A stretch of 64,000 nucleotides of DNA from Paragordius varius. Taxonomy: Eukaryota; Nematomorpha. Numbering within the stretch: the stretch's first letter is position 1; the number at the start of each line of letters is the position of its first letter. The stretch is taken from assembly GCA_964247055.1 (NCBI GenBank), contig OZ176053.1:8308001-8372000 (forward strand), read 5' to 3'. Positions 34,521-47,900 of the stretch are shown piece by piece. The notes beneath the pieces are model-generated. The model worked only from the letters and a program-made list of their open reading frames with translations. It did no database searches and had not been told where the DNA came from. Made by a program: the position numbers and the translations under genes.

Positions 34521-35262
34521 TAGGGTTGTGATTTTGACCCCCTTTTTCAAAAAAGGGGGTCTGACCTAGGTCATACCATATGTTATTGCCAATAATAAAT
34601 AACTACATACATAAATACTTGATTAAATTACATAAAAAGGGTTTTTACATAAAGTATATATTTTTTCAAAGTATACTTTCACCAATACTGATAAAATTTC
34701 TAAAATTAACGATCTTTCCTGTATTCATACATAAAGACTATAGAAAGTTCCAAATCACAGAAAGATAAGACTAACAATTTGGGAATTATTGAAACCTATT
34801 TAAGCTCTAATTATTTTAAACTATGAATGAAATCCGAAAATGTTTATTTTCAACTATGTTAAGAGTTGAGGATGTAGAAATTTCTGGCTAATTTCTTCTT
34901 AAAAACAGAAAATTGTAAGTCTAAACTTAAGAAATTAAATACTTAGCTGGCTTACCATCACCCTCTGTCATATAATTTATTTCATAAAATGCTTTTAGAT
35001 GTTTCATTCGGTTTTTATTTAAATATATAGTGTAATTGCATTTCTTGCATGTAACTTGATTTTTTATCGATAAATTTCCAAAAGGCTGATTTCATTATGA
35101 GTATGTAAAAAAATGCATATCATATATTTAAATCAAAATAATACATATATAAGTAATACAAGGTTTTGTTTTCCTAAAAATTGTAAAATTAATAAAATGA
35201 AAAAATAAAAAAAATTGACCTAGGTCATGACCCTAGGTCATTGACTAATGGGCACAACCCTA
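34521..35262. mobile_element. 742-bp hAT-type MITE
   Basis: Left end TAGGGTTGTG and the exact inverse at the right end (CACAACCCTA), with a perfect 8-bp duplication TTTCTAAT at 34513-34520 and 35263-35270. Subterminal copies of GACCTAGGTCAT occur near both ends. No transposase frame. The 8-bp duplication supports hAT. Confidence 0.85.
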
Positions 35263-35270
35263 TTTCTAAT

Positions 35271-37199
35271 ATATTAATTTTTTATATTTTATATAGTTTG
35301 CGTGCAATTTTTATCATAGTTCTAATATATAGTAATTGAATTGGAAAATATACCATATAATTATTATTTTATATGGTTATTATTTAAATATTTGTTTTTA
35401 CATCTTCTAAAGCGGTCATAGTCAGGTGCGCATGTAATCACATTCATAACCGAATTCCACTTGTGTTTATTGACAAACGATTTCAAATATAACCTACGAT
35501 ATTGGGCCAAATTTAAGAATATGCATTCCAGGGCTTTTTAGGCGCATTCTACGAAAAATATTTGAAAATTTAAATTGTAAGAAAAATATTTTTGGTTTTT
35601 TTGTATATTATCGATATTTATCACTTCACCAGTATTTATGTGTGAATATAACATTTAGTTTTTGTTTATACTCGAGCAGTTGTAACAAAAAAATTTTAAA
35701 GGCAAAAAATATTTATCTTTCGAATTCGCACCATATAATACCGATAAAAATTTGCTATTTTTATTAATACTCAAAATATGTATAATCAAAAATTATAATC
35801 ATAAAAAAGCACTTTTAGGGTCCCTGTTGTACCCTTGTCTTGGAGGCTTAATTGCAAAAAAATTAATGTTGATTACTTTTAAATCCAAACAACTCAACTG
35901 ATTTATTACCGAAAATTCGCAATAACATCCAATGTATTTTAAGGTAGTGTTATGTTAGGTAAGATCTTAGAGATGGTGTATGAATGCATTTATTAGAAAA
36001 ATAGAATAATTGAGAGATTCGATTCACATCTTTAGATTTTATATAAAAAATTCTAGGGCTTAAGTGCGAAATTAATATAATATTTATTTATTATATTTCG
36101 TCAATAGTAGTATAAATCAGATAAAAAATGAGATAAAAATTAAATAAAAAATTAAGGAATAAATGAAATATAAAGATTATATTGTTTATGATTGTTTTAA
36201 TGGAGGTAATTTTTTTGTAATGTTTGTGGTTTGAGGTGTAACGTAATTTATAAAAACAACAATAGTAGTCTTTATAAATGTTGTGAAAAGGGCGTTCCAA
36301 ATAGACGACATAGCCGTCTTCACGATTGAGTCTAGGTTAGACTTCTTGATTTCAATAGACTCACGTATCCGGCGCTTATTCTATTGAGCTTTGTTAGTGA
36401 TTACGATACGTGTTATAATGTTATATTCATTGTGGATTATATGCTCTGTTAATCCAGAAGAGGGTTTGTACGAAATATTGGTCATTTCATTCCATCGTAA
36501 GATTAAGCGTCCAGACTCTTATATATATGTATCATTACAGGAACAGGTAATTTCAAAGACTCCTGGAGGCTTTCTTTTGGAACTTTGTCTTTACAGCTGA
36601 TTTGAAAAATTTAATAAATAATTATTATATTAATTTCGCTCTTAACGCCTAGAATTTATTTTATAGCAAAATAAAATTACATAAATACAATTTTCTATAA
36701 AGGTAATTTACATGATATCAATATCACAAATAGAAATTAAAGATAATCCATGACGGTATTGGTATGATAAATACAAAAATATACGTATAAACTAATAGAT
36801 ACATTATTTGCATCATAATACAAAATTATGAATATATTATCATCACTACAATTTGTATCATACAAAAATATAATTTTAACAAAATTAAATAGGTAACATC
36901 ACTACACCCTTAGGAGAACCGCATTGGCTTCCGGCGAATTCTCTCGGGGTAATGACGCTCGATCGAACTTACATTAATACTGTTATTATTTAATTATATT
37001 ATCATTACTAATCTCACTATTTTACCATTTATTTTATCATTATTATTGTCATTACTATTATACTTATTGATTCTGGTCCCATACGTTAGATAATTGTAGG
37101 CCGGTTCTGTCCACTACATTGCCTTGTCGCCATTCGGAACCATGTTCATTTATATTATCCGTTGGTCTACTGAGAACTGACGACGCGGACTTTGTGCGT
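35271..37199. other. AT-rich stretch, possibly flanking the gypsy fossil
   Basis: No gene recognised. Somewhat GC-richer parts at 36290-36600 and 36900-37200 lie on the side where a 3' LTR of the fossil below would be expected, but no repeat partner was found, so no LTR is called. Confidence 0.35.
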
Positions 37200-38425
37200 G
37201 AGCCGATTTTGGTATTTATCCAAGTCTAGGGGTGATACTCGATAAAGAGCATCGGAAATGGGTGTCTTTAGTGGTAGAGTGGATTAGGTTACGGTTAGAC
37301 AATAAAGTAGTAAAGGCTTCCTGGGGTGGCATATTATAATTTTTTATTTTTGCTCTTTTGCCCACTATTTTTTCTACTATCCCATTAATTTTAGGATGAT
37401 AGGGAGTTACCCTCACGTGTTTGATACACAAGCTCATCAGAGTTGACGTAAAATACGAATTATAAAATAGGAAGCGATGTCACTTATTACTGTCCTCGAA
37501 AACCCAAACCTTGGAAAGGTTTTCTCGTTTTTGTGTAAATATTAATTCTTTTTGGCATGAACCCATCTGACTACTTTGATGCGCTGTCAATAATTAACAA
37601 CCAGAAATACCCATCAACTGAACCAGCTATATCAATGTGTAAGCGCTCCCATATTACAGCATTCGGATCTAATTGTTCACATAAATTTGGCTTGTTCACC
37701 TGACAGACCTACATTGACTGTACGTTCTTACCAAATCCTTCTCTAACTTTTGCCAAAAACATGTAAACCTTTCCATCGCTTTCAACGTTTCCACATTATT
37801 ATGTGCAAGTATTTCACCAGCACCTGTAAACTTTCCGGAATAAGGATTCGATCGTTTAAACTACAACCGGTAAATTTCTGCAATCCTTTCCAATCCTTAA
37901 ACCCAGACAACTCAATATCGCTTCAATCTTGATTATGAATCGCTTGATTACATTTTGCAAAATTTTATCCTTAACTGTCCCTCTCAGGATCTCATCTCGA
38001 CTAAAATGAACGTTATGACAATGTCTTGTTACCATGCAATACATTTCGATTATGACAACATCATCTTCCCCAGGTTTTTGACAAGTAATCAGCTCTATTT
38101 TCAGACTCGCCTGATAACTTTCAAAATTATAATCATTAATTCTGTTAACCAATCCAAAAACTTTCGCATTCCGAATTTCTTTCAAATTTTTATCCCTATT
38201 GATCATCCTAATCAGTGGTAAGTGTTAGTGTCAAAATTTCCAACTTTCTACCATAGACAAAACTTTTTTGATGCAAAAATATTTGCCTTTAATTCCCTTT
38301 CTATCGCAAAGTTAGTTCTGTGGTATTTTTGGAACCATAGGCAATATATTTCCCTTCATTATTTACCACAAAATAAAGAAAATCTTTTACCGCATATTAA
38401 CAAAAATTTGACGTTAGATTAATTT
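37200..38425 (-). mobile_element. Ty3/gypsy-type LTR retroelement fossil (RT-RNaseH/integrase part)
   Basis: On the reverse strand the pieces run from the RT/RNase H side (38425) to integrase (37200). Integrase is recognised by WERLHIDIAGSVDGYFWLLI and by HVRVTPYHPKINGIVEK, both typical of Ty3/gypsy integrase cores. It is clearly broken, with several interruptions, lacks gag and recognisable LTRs, and looks old. Confidence 0.7.
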
Positions 38426-39199
38426 TAACTCTTTCTGGCACTAAAAAAATGTCAATATCGATAATATTTTGCGTTTAGAATTATTACATATTAATAAATA
38501 AAATTTGATTGTGTCGTTTTGCTCTATAGTATATAATTGTGCGATAAAAATGCGATTTTTTGATTTTATCTTTTGACAGTCAAAATAACACTATTGATAT
38601 ATTAACTACATATATAATTTTGATATTCAACATCCCAAAGCATTTAGCTATATGATATAATTTATAAGGATTTATTTTGTGCTGCGCACCGTGTTTTACA
38701 ATAAATCATTGAATAGTCTCGATTAATAAAGTTTGCCTTATCCAATTATAAAATTTTTTTCGCATGAACTCCTTGAAAACAATTAGCTGATGAAATTTAT
38801 GTTTAATCTTTGGCCCATTTAATTATGCAATAATCAGGATTCGTTTTCTATATATTTCTCTATGTTTTCCGATGTTAAGGTGTTATTATATCAAAATCGT
38901 CTCACTAATTTGAGTCAAGTTGTTTTAAACCTTTCTTTTGGTTGGAGGAAAGAATTGATAAATAAAGTATTTTAGCAGATGATTTTGTGTGGATTGTATC
39001 TTAGGTCGATATAGCTAAGTCAATAAACGTGATCGCATTTTTTTCAGAAAGACTAGTAAAGTATTAATCGAGATTTACCAAACTTATATAGGATGAAATG
39101 GGAAAATTTGTGTAACCGGGTCACATATCGAATTATATAAATAATAATTATATATTTCGAGCGGGTCATAATGGTAAGCTATTTCGCCATGGAATCTTG
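38426..39199. other. AT-rich stretch
   Basis: Nothing recognised. Confidence 0.5.
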
Positions 39200-41144
39200 T
39201 TTGTGACGCTTCGCGTTTTAAGTTTAGTTTTGCCATATCTCTTTTAACTGTGTCTAATTATTGCGTTAGGGCAGTCTCATCCCCTTATTCCCTTCACAAT
39301 ATACCGATACTTTTACCATCATTCCTTTCCATATGTACAAACCAGATATAAGGTTTAACATAATTTTTTGTGTTATCCGTTTCAATTCCGTACTTCCCAT
39401 AATTTGTCCCTCTTTACACCGTATATCAATATAATCATTCTCATTTCAGTAACCTCAAAGTGCTTCTCTTCTGATTTCTTTCCCATCTTGTTGGCTGAAC
39501 AAAGCACTGTAAATCTTACCCTTGACTTTTAGATCTGTATTTCATCGCACAAAGCAATTTGGATTTTTATAATTTGACCAACTATTTCGAATTATTAGAC
39601 CATGCGTTTAAAAACCATCTGCTTCTAGCCCTTAAATATTTAGACTCCTCCTGACCTTTTAATACCCAACCTTCGTCTAATTCTATTTCTCGTTTTTTCC
39701 ACCAAAATATATGAGTTTTGTTTTTATTAAATTTTAAACCGCACCGTTATACATCAATCGGTTGCGCACCCATTCTTACAATTTATGCACGTAAAGCAAA
39801 TACCAGTCACCACATTGTCCTACTTCTTTTATATTTCGTCCATGCACATAATAAATAGCAACCGACTAATTGACCTCTACGTTTTAATAAAGTCTGATAT
39901 TCCGTGATGTCTTTTAAATGTGGTATGGTGAGAGGTGTAAACTTTCTACGAATTTTTATGTAACTTTCAGGAAAGTTTTTTGGTCTTAAAATTTATCATA
40001 TGGTATCTCGTGGTATCTTTCGTCAAACGCTTTTTCAATAATTATTCCATGCAACTTGCTTTTCTATCTACCTTATTATTCAATAAGATCAATAGTTGAC
40101 TTTCCTGGAAAAGAACAAGATTGCCCTTAACCATTTTTCCTATTCGTTTTTAGTACTTTCTCCAATATATTCATTGTATGAGAGAATCTTATCCCACTCC
40201 AATTGTTAAAATCATTTTTATCTCCTTTACCCTTTAAAATAGGAAGAATGAAATACTTCCATTCAGAGGTATCATACCTGTAGTAACTATATCATTAAAA
40301 ATATCCGTTAAATCCAATACCTTAACATTATTCCAACAGTTTGCGATATCGTCTACACATGCAGCTTTATTTATGGATATTCTTCTAAACAAATCTGAAA
40401 TTCTTTTTATTGATATTTCAATTTGGGTAAAAACGTATTCTGGGGCTTTGGGTGAATTAATTTGACTGATCTATTCAAGGTCCTGGAAATATTCCTTTCA
40501 TCTCTTCGAAATTTTCACTTTATCAACGAGTATTACCGTTTTTGTTTTTAATAGCGGTGGCTGAAGGGGGAAGTCCAGTTTTCTTCTGTGTCTATCTAGA
40601 CCAATTTTAAAAATTTATTTTGTTTGACCATCTCACAAGCATTTTAATATCATTATCAATCTTTTTATATTTTCCTTATCTTCTGTTTGATGGGTAAACC
40701 TCCACATTTTAATTGCTTTACTTTTCTCTCACGATTTCAAAATTATTCTTTCGTCTTTCAGTCAGGCCTCTCCAACCTGATTTCTACCATCTTTCATCCA
40801 CAAACCTAAATTCCCATCTCACAATTGTTTTAGCCAACCGACACACAGTTTTTGAATCAATTTTATTACACCTATTTTGTCCCAGTCTTAAAATCACCAC
40901 AAAATATGATATCTCCTTTCAGTAATAACGTCATTTCTCCGACCAACAAATCATAATCTTTTTCCAGTTTAGTCAGCCCTATCTGAAGAGAATAAACACT
41001 AAAGATTGTGAAAACCCTCTTGTCTAACAATCTGTCAATACTTATCAGGCCGCCCGGCCAGTCGCTGCACGGAGTTAGGGGCCAATAGGATAATGTAGAG
41101 TGTGTTTGCCAGTATAAATGTTTGTTCGTTAAGAAGTAAATCAT
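39200..41144 (-). mobile_element. Degenerate LINE, reverse strand
   Basis: From 41144 down: endonuclease segment (RVFTIFSVYSLQIGLTKLEK, then DIIFCGDF), an RT remnant in broken frames around 40500-40000, and a C-terminal remnant with YIWFVHMER (compare the family's YGCETW region) near 39360. Interruptions are numerous. It appears to be a different family from the zinc-finger LINE at 31525. Confidence 0.65.
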
Positions 41145-41189
41145 TACAATTAGTTACTATAAGGGCAAAAAGGTATTTCTTGTGCATTT

Positions 41190-41460
41190 AGTGCACTAGA
41201 TACCGTGTAAACGGTGTCAAGACGTTAAAAGTAACATTAGAAAATGTTTATCAAGTAATACTGTAGGGATAGTGTGTCCAGATTTGCTAATCAAGTAATT
41301 AAGGTTAGACGTGCTATCAAAAATTATGAGAATTGACATATTATTAGAAAGGAGGGTTTTTATTATATTTAGCGTTTATGCTCCTCAGATAGGGCTGACT
41401 AAATTGGAAAAAGATAAATTTTATGATTGGACGGAGAACTCTTACCGAATTAAATAAAGG
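41190..41460 (+). mobile_element. Short LINE endonuclease fragment, forward strand
   Basis: RRVFIIFSVYAPQIGLTKLEKD is nearly identical to the reverse-strand segment at about 40950-41040, in opposite orientation. It breaks off after about 90 codons. The two fragments point toward each other's 5' ends, with about 150 bp between matching parts. Confidence 0.65.
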
Positions 41461-41912
41461 CTGTCAAGATTAGATTTTCTATATTCCGATTTGGTTTGAT
41501 TATAAAAAATTGATAACAAAGAAGGAAACATTGGTTTGTACCATTATGATGGGACATAAAGCATTTTTTATTATTTGGTGTTATAAATGGGACGTAAAAA
41601 TGGAAAAAACATAGTAATTGGTCGTATCTATATATTAATTTAACAATTCTAAAAGGCATTTATGCATATATAGAAAAAATAAAATCTAAACTTAACTGTT
41701 TATGTACCTTTTACCGACAATGTAAATATATAGGATGATTCCAAATTGAAAAAAACCATTTATTTTATTTAAGACAGTATATATATATATAAGTGGTACA
41801 AAATATCAAAAATACTAACTATATTTAATGTGCCTATAATATTTAAAGAAATCAAAATTGATAAATTTTTATCGCCACTTTTGCACTTTAATAATAATTT
41901 CGAAGCTAATTA

Positions 41913-44900
41913 TCATGCCTTATCCGAATCTGTGGGGGAGTTTGGTTTATCTTCATTATTATCACCTAACAAATTTTTGAGAAAAAGATTAGTGGATACA
42001 AATGTCGGAGCTACCGCTGAGTTTGCATCCCTTTCTTCAATTTCATCCAGTACTATTTCTTTCTCTTTAACTTTAATAATTGGGAATTCGTGGTCACCAC
42101 TTTTCACGGAGCTTGTAGTTTCGAATTTCTCTTTATAACTTCTGCGTTCATGCTCAGAGTGGTCTTTATAAGATGACGATTCTTCCATAACAGGTTCTTC
42201 TTTATGTGTGTCATTGTTCCCAACCAACAAGTTTTTCAGAAAAAGATTGGTAGGCATAAAGGTGGCGGCAACTCCAGAACTTTCATTTCGCTCGCAAGTT
42301 TCATCCAAAATTATTTCTCTTTCGTTTACAACTAATGTCGGAGGTTCGGATATTTTAGTTGATGTGTCAGACAAATTAACTTCATTATCATTCCATTTAT
42401 TTACTCCATAACTTTTGCCTGAACGATTTTCTCTTTGCCATTTACTATTTTCCCTCTCATTCACACGTTGACCAGAACTATTACTTTCATCGTTAGCCCA
42501 ATTTTTCTTTTCCACAAACCTAAAATGTTTTAATAAGTTATGTTACATCAATTTAAATAATAATAACTCTTGTTAGTATGTTAATAATATTTTTTAAGAG
42601 ATAGTTTGATATTTGTGGTTTTATAAAAATAATAATTTAAAAATAATTATCGGGTTTAATATTATATTTCACACAGAACTTTATAGCATCTAAATTTTGA
42701 CTCTGGTAAACAATATTACCCAAACATGAATTGAAGAATTTTATTAAAAAACCAACCTTTTTTTGGAATCAACGTTTGAAGAATCTTCCCATCTGCTACT
42801 ACCACCCTTACGTTTTCCATACTGATTGTTATTACCCTTTCCAAATTTCTCGTAATCCAAATCCATACTTTTATGGACATTGTGTTCACCACCACCATCA
42901 ACGTTTTCCATGATATCATGCATACGAGTTTCATTAGGATTTGGCTGTAATGCTTGTCTACTATCATCCACATTAACATGCATGGTTGGGAAAAAATTGG
43001 GTCGAGACTGATTTCCCATCATACGTGGTTGTGACATAAAAGCTTGGCGAATCATGGTAGGATTTGGTAATCCTGGTGCTCCCTGTGGTGGTCCATGTGA
43101 AGATAAAACATTTTGTTGTTGTTGCTGTTGAACCAAGTTTCTTATCATGGCTTCACCAAGCCCTGGCCCAAACGCATTATTTGCCCGGATGAGATTAAAG
43201 TGTTGTCTCGTGGGCATAGTAGCGGGTGCAGCCATATTAATAAAATTTGGTCGATGATTGAGTGAAAATATTTGCTGTTGCTGCTGTTGTTGTTGTTGGG
43301 GATTACTACTTTGCTGTAATATGGTTGGTGGTCCAATACCAGGTGATACACCCCGTAACATAATTAAATTGGGTGAGGGAAGAAATGTTGGTGGTTGATG
43401 TTGTCGTATCATAAAAGCGTTTTGAGGTACACCATTATTCATGGTATTAAAGTTTGCAAACCCGGCATGGGGTGGTGGTAATGGAAGATTCATTGGCATA
43501 CCACCACTTAATTGTACGTTACCTGGTAATTGGATTGAGATTAGAGATGAACAACCACCGGTTCCATTATTAACCAAAGCCCCCGGATTTCCAGAAGGCA
43601 GAGAAGCCATCATAACGTTATTAATATTTGGCGGATTTCCAGCTCCCATACCACCACCACCACTATTCAATCGAATTAGTGAAATGCCAGGATTATTATT
43701 GGCCATCATAAATTGAACGTTTGATCCAGCATGATGATCACGTTCATTATTATTTTCATTTAAACTTGTGTTCTTCCCATGTTGATCTTGAGCTTGGTGC
43801 TTAGTATCTTCTCGGTTAACCACAAGAGAATTGATTGCTATGAATGATGGTATTTGTAAAAATTAAAAAATTATAAAAACATAACATTAAACAAATAAAA
43901 TCTTTTTATAAGCAAAGCCATACTTTTTAAACCTTAATTATTTAATATGACCTAGGGTTTTGGGTGCTAAATATGGGGATGGATATGATAATTAGTTACA
44001 ATCGCAATTATACATTTCATTTTAGTCTTTAGAAAACAAGGTTCCAAAAATTAGGGCTGTCTTTTTAAAAAAATATTTGTCATTTAGTTCTTGGGTTGTA
44101 CTTTATAATTTTAATTTTTACACATCCAATTATGAAAACGAAATAAACTCAAGCGTTGCAAAAATGTTACCTTGCATATTTGGAGGTGGGGGTGGAATAG
44201 ATGATATTCCTTGGATTTGCTCTATAGAATGCTGTAACAACCCTGTGCGAAACGGTCAAAAAATTAAAAAATAAATTTTTAAAAGTTTATTTACTAAATC
44301 CGATGATATTAAATTTTACCCTTTAAACTATCAGGAACGGAGTTCCAATCAATAATTGCTCCGTCAATCATTTGTTTAACATGGATATTCAATTGAATTT
44401 CATTATATGGAAAGTAAAAAACGCCATGCTTAATATCCCAATGTGTAGAAAAATTGGGTAAATCTTTCAAACTTTTGGGTGGTGACCAATCCATCTAAAC
44501 AAATATTTAATTTTAAGACATAATATTTTAAAAATAATCAATTACTTATTTAATTAAATGAAATAAGAACCTGCAAAGTTTTCCCAAAAAGATTGTGACG
44601 ATCCTTCATTTTGTATAAGATACGATTCGCATCAACTCTTGTTGCAAAAACTACATATGCACAACCCCTTGGTGGAACCATCTAAAAGAAATATGACCCA
44701 CAAAATTATCCATATATTTGAAATAAATGTACTCTTAATAATATTTTATATTCCATTATTGTATAATTTAAAAAAATTTATATCTATATATTGCCAAAAA
44801 ATATTAAGAAAAAAAATACATTCATAGATTCAGGTTCAATATCGTATTCCTTAAAAGCGGCTCGTAAGTCATCTTCTGTTGCTTGTTTGGGAACGCGTCC

Positions 44901-47900
44901 GATCCACAATGTTTTCGATAAAACTATACATTATTTATTTAAAAAAATCATGGATGATAAATTAAATCAAACATTATTTCTCGCGTTGGAAGATTAAAAA
45001 ATATAAAAATTACATTTTTAACAGATAATTTAAATAATGTTTAATTTTTGGTTAATGGTTTATTTTTAAAAAACCAAAAAAAACTAAGATAAAGATATTA
45101 ATTATTACAAATGCTAGCAAATTAATTAAAGAAATAACTATTAGATCCATTTTTATGCAGATAAAATTCAAACGGTGCACAAAATATTATTACCGGAAAT
45201 ACAATTTGATTTGATAGGAGGCATTTCATTTTCATCAAACCTTTTACGCGCAGAATCCTTAGAGCGATGATCTGATCTGCGATGGTCCCGACTATCGTCG
45301 CGTTTATCTCGTCTGCCACTAAAAATTAAAAAATATATTTATATGAATTATTATTAGTGAACTAAATTAAAATTAATCACAGTAACATACAAAACTTTTT
45401 TATGTGGATTTTATACATTAAAATAAAATAAAATTTCTATAAATATCTCCTTTAATCTTTAATTTTTCCTATTTTATGTGATTGCGATTGTGGAAGAATT
45501 TCGAAACCCAAAACGATAGGTTATAATTAAATCAAAAGTAATTTTTATAGCAATTCGTGTATCTTTAAATAATTTGTTATCCCTTTTGAGTTAAAATAAT
45601 TAGGGAGAGACTAATTAAGGCACTACATATAATTATTCTTATTTTTATTGATATCCAACTATAAAAATTCACAATCATATTAAATCGATAGAAACTTTAT
45701 ACCGTTCTTTATCACGGTTCCAAGATCGATCTCTACGTCTTTCCTCGCCCCGATTATTTGTTGAGGACCGATTTCTGCTTTCATTTCCACGTTTATCATT
45801 TCTACCATCTCTTTTGTTAGTATCTGGGATATTATTTTACATTAAACAATATTTCAAATTAAAATGTTTTTTTCAAAAAATATGGTAGTTCTTTATGTCA
45901 TAAAATAAAATTTCTATATAATTATTACCCGTCATTACATTCGTCCGATAATCTATATCCTTCGTGGAAGGGGGTGTTCCAATGTCAATCACTTCATTGC
46001 TAAATTTTTATACATTTAATATTATATTTGAAAAAATGACTTATAATCATTATATTTAATATAATGCGTTATTTTGATTTAGTTTCGTCTCTGCTAAACT
46101 TGCATTAGTTAATTTATTAAATTTTATTGCTGGAAAAATAATAAACTAAAAAACTTTTATAACATATTTGTGCATCCTAAGGCTCTTAATCAAAAAATAT
46201 TACTATCCTTTTACTCATATTGAATTATATAAAAATATATTAACCAATAAATATTTTGTTTTGAATGAACAAATTTTATCCAATCTTTGTGAATCCCTCT
46301 CATACCGGCGATTAAAAATTAAATTATATTTTTATAGCGACAAAAATACATATCAACATTTTAAAAAATAAAACTTAAAAATAAAAGAGTTTAGTGTTAA
46401 AGACCTTTCAAATGGGTCATATCGATCCATACCAGGACGTCTTGGAAATGGGTTAATGTTTGATGAGGGAGGCAGTGGTGGGATATCATCTTTATATAAT
46501 AAAAATATAATTTATATATATTAATCTGGTGATTATTCCAAAAATGTTTACAGCATTTTGTTAAAATTTTTAATGATCATTCTTAACTCTTACTTTTCTA
46601 TATATCATCCTTTTTTCATTCGTAAAAAATTTATGCACAGTCGAATCACTTTAAACATTAAAATAATCAAAATTCAAGCATATTATTATCTTATGAGACT
46701 ATTTCTATGCATACTATATTGATTAAACGGTAATGATGATGATTGTCGATTAAATGCGGCATATGGTGCATTCTGGCCTTGTGCTGTTACTAATAAAGAA
46801 AGCGGCCGTTCATTAAAAGCCATTGGGCCATGAGAAGGGGGTAAGGGAGGTAGGGGTGGGACACCTTGTGAATCATATGCCCCAGCATTTAAAACATTAT
46901 GATGACTCGAAGTAGTATCTGTATGATATGTCCCTAAATATATAAAAAATCATTAATAATAATATTTTTACATATCAAACCGACGTAAAATGTATTAAAT
47001 GGTGAATGTGCTTAATACACTTTAAAAAAAGTTCACGACATTGAGGCGCTTTTTTTACTTTTCAAATTCCCCTTATGTAAAAAAGTTGCGATGTAGGTGT
47101 TTTTGCAAAACATCCAAATAGGCCTAATATGTTAGTTCGCCAAACAGTAGTAGTAAGATTAGAGTTTCAATTTTTATCCCACAGACAGAAGTCATCTAGA
47201 AATTTAAACTTTTGTAAAAATTTGAATAAATTTCCTGATGAAGCGTGCGAAAATTAAAAAAATCTACATAATATACGGCGATCAATTTCCATTTTAACAA
47301 ACCTTAGTGGTTCTTAATTACTAGATGGAAAATTGTCTAAGAAACGATTAGGAATACCAAATTTAAAATAAAAAAATTTTCAAAATAATAAAAAATCATG
47401 TTATTAACCTGGTATGGGTGGTGGAGGGGAAAATCCAGGAATAAAATGACCATGGCCTCCCTATTATATAAAAAAAATAAATATTCTGCAAGTATGGCGT
47501 AAAAAATCGTTTCCTCCTTTTAAATAATAAACCTATAGTTTTACGATTTTAAAAATATGTGAGAATACCCAAATCTCGGATGCTTATATACAAATTATAA
47601 TAAATTTGTGCAAGATAATCCACAAACTACCTTTTTAAATACCAAAAACAGAAGTTACAATTCAATTTTATTTTTAAAGAAAGAAAGTAATAACCTGTTG
47701 AGAAACAGTTCCGCCGATTCTGGAATCAACAGCATGATCAAACATGTGAGTTGATGAGGTGGTATCAGGTTCCACTTGTTGTTGATTGTTTGAAATGAAT
47801 AACCCACTGCTATTATTATTATTATTATTGTTTCCAGTAGTTGACGATGAATTAACATGTTGGGCCAAGTGTTTCATGAAATCCGGGTTAGTTAATATAT

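Noticed and set aside
36290-37199. LTR of the Ty3/gypsy fossil
   Set aside because: Position would fit but no second copy or terminal repeat could be found in the window.
43441-43716. Forward Pro/Ile-rich open frame opposite the SCAF gene
   Set aside because: Antisense of the Gln/Pro/Gly-rich exon 19; no independent features.
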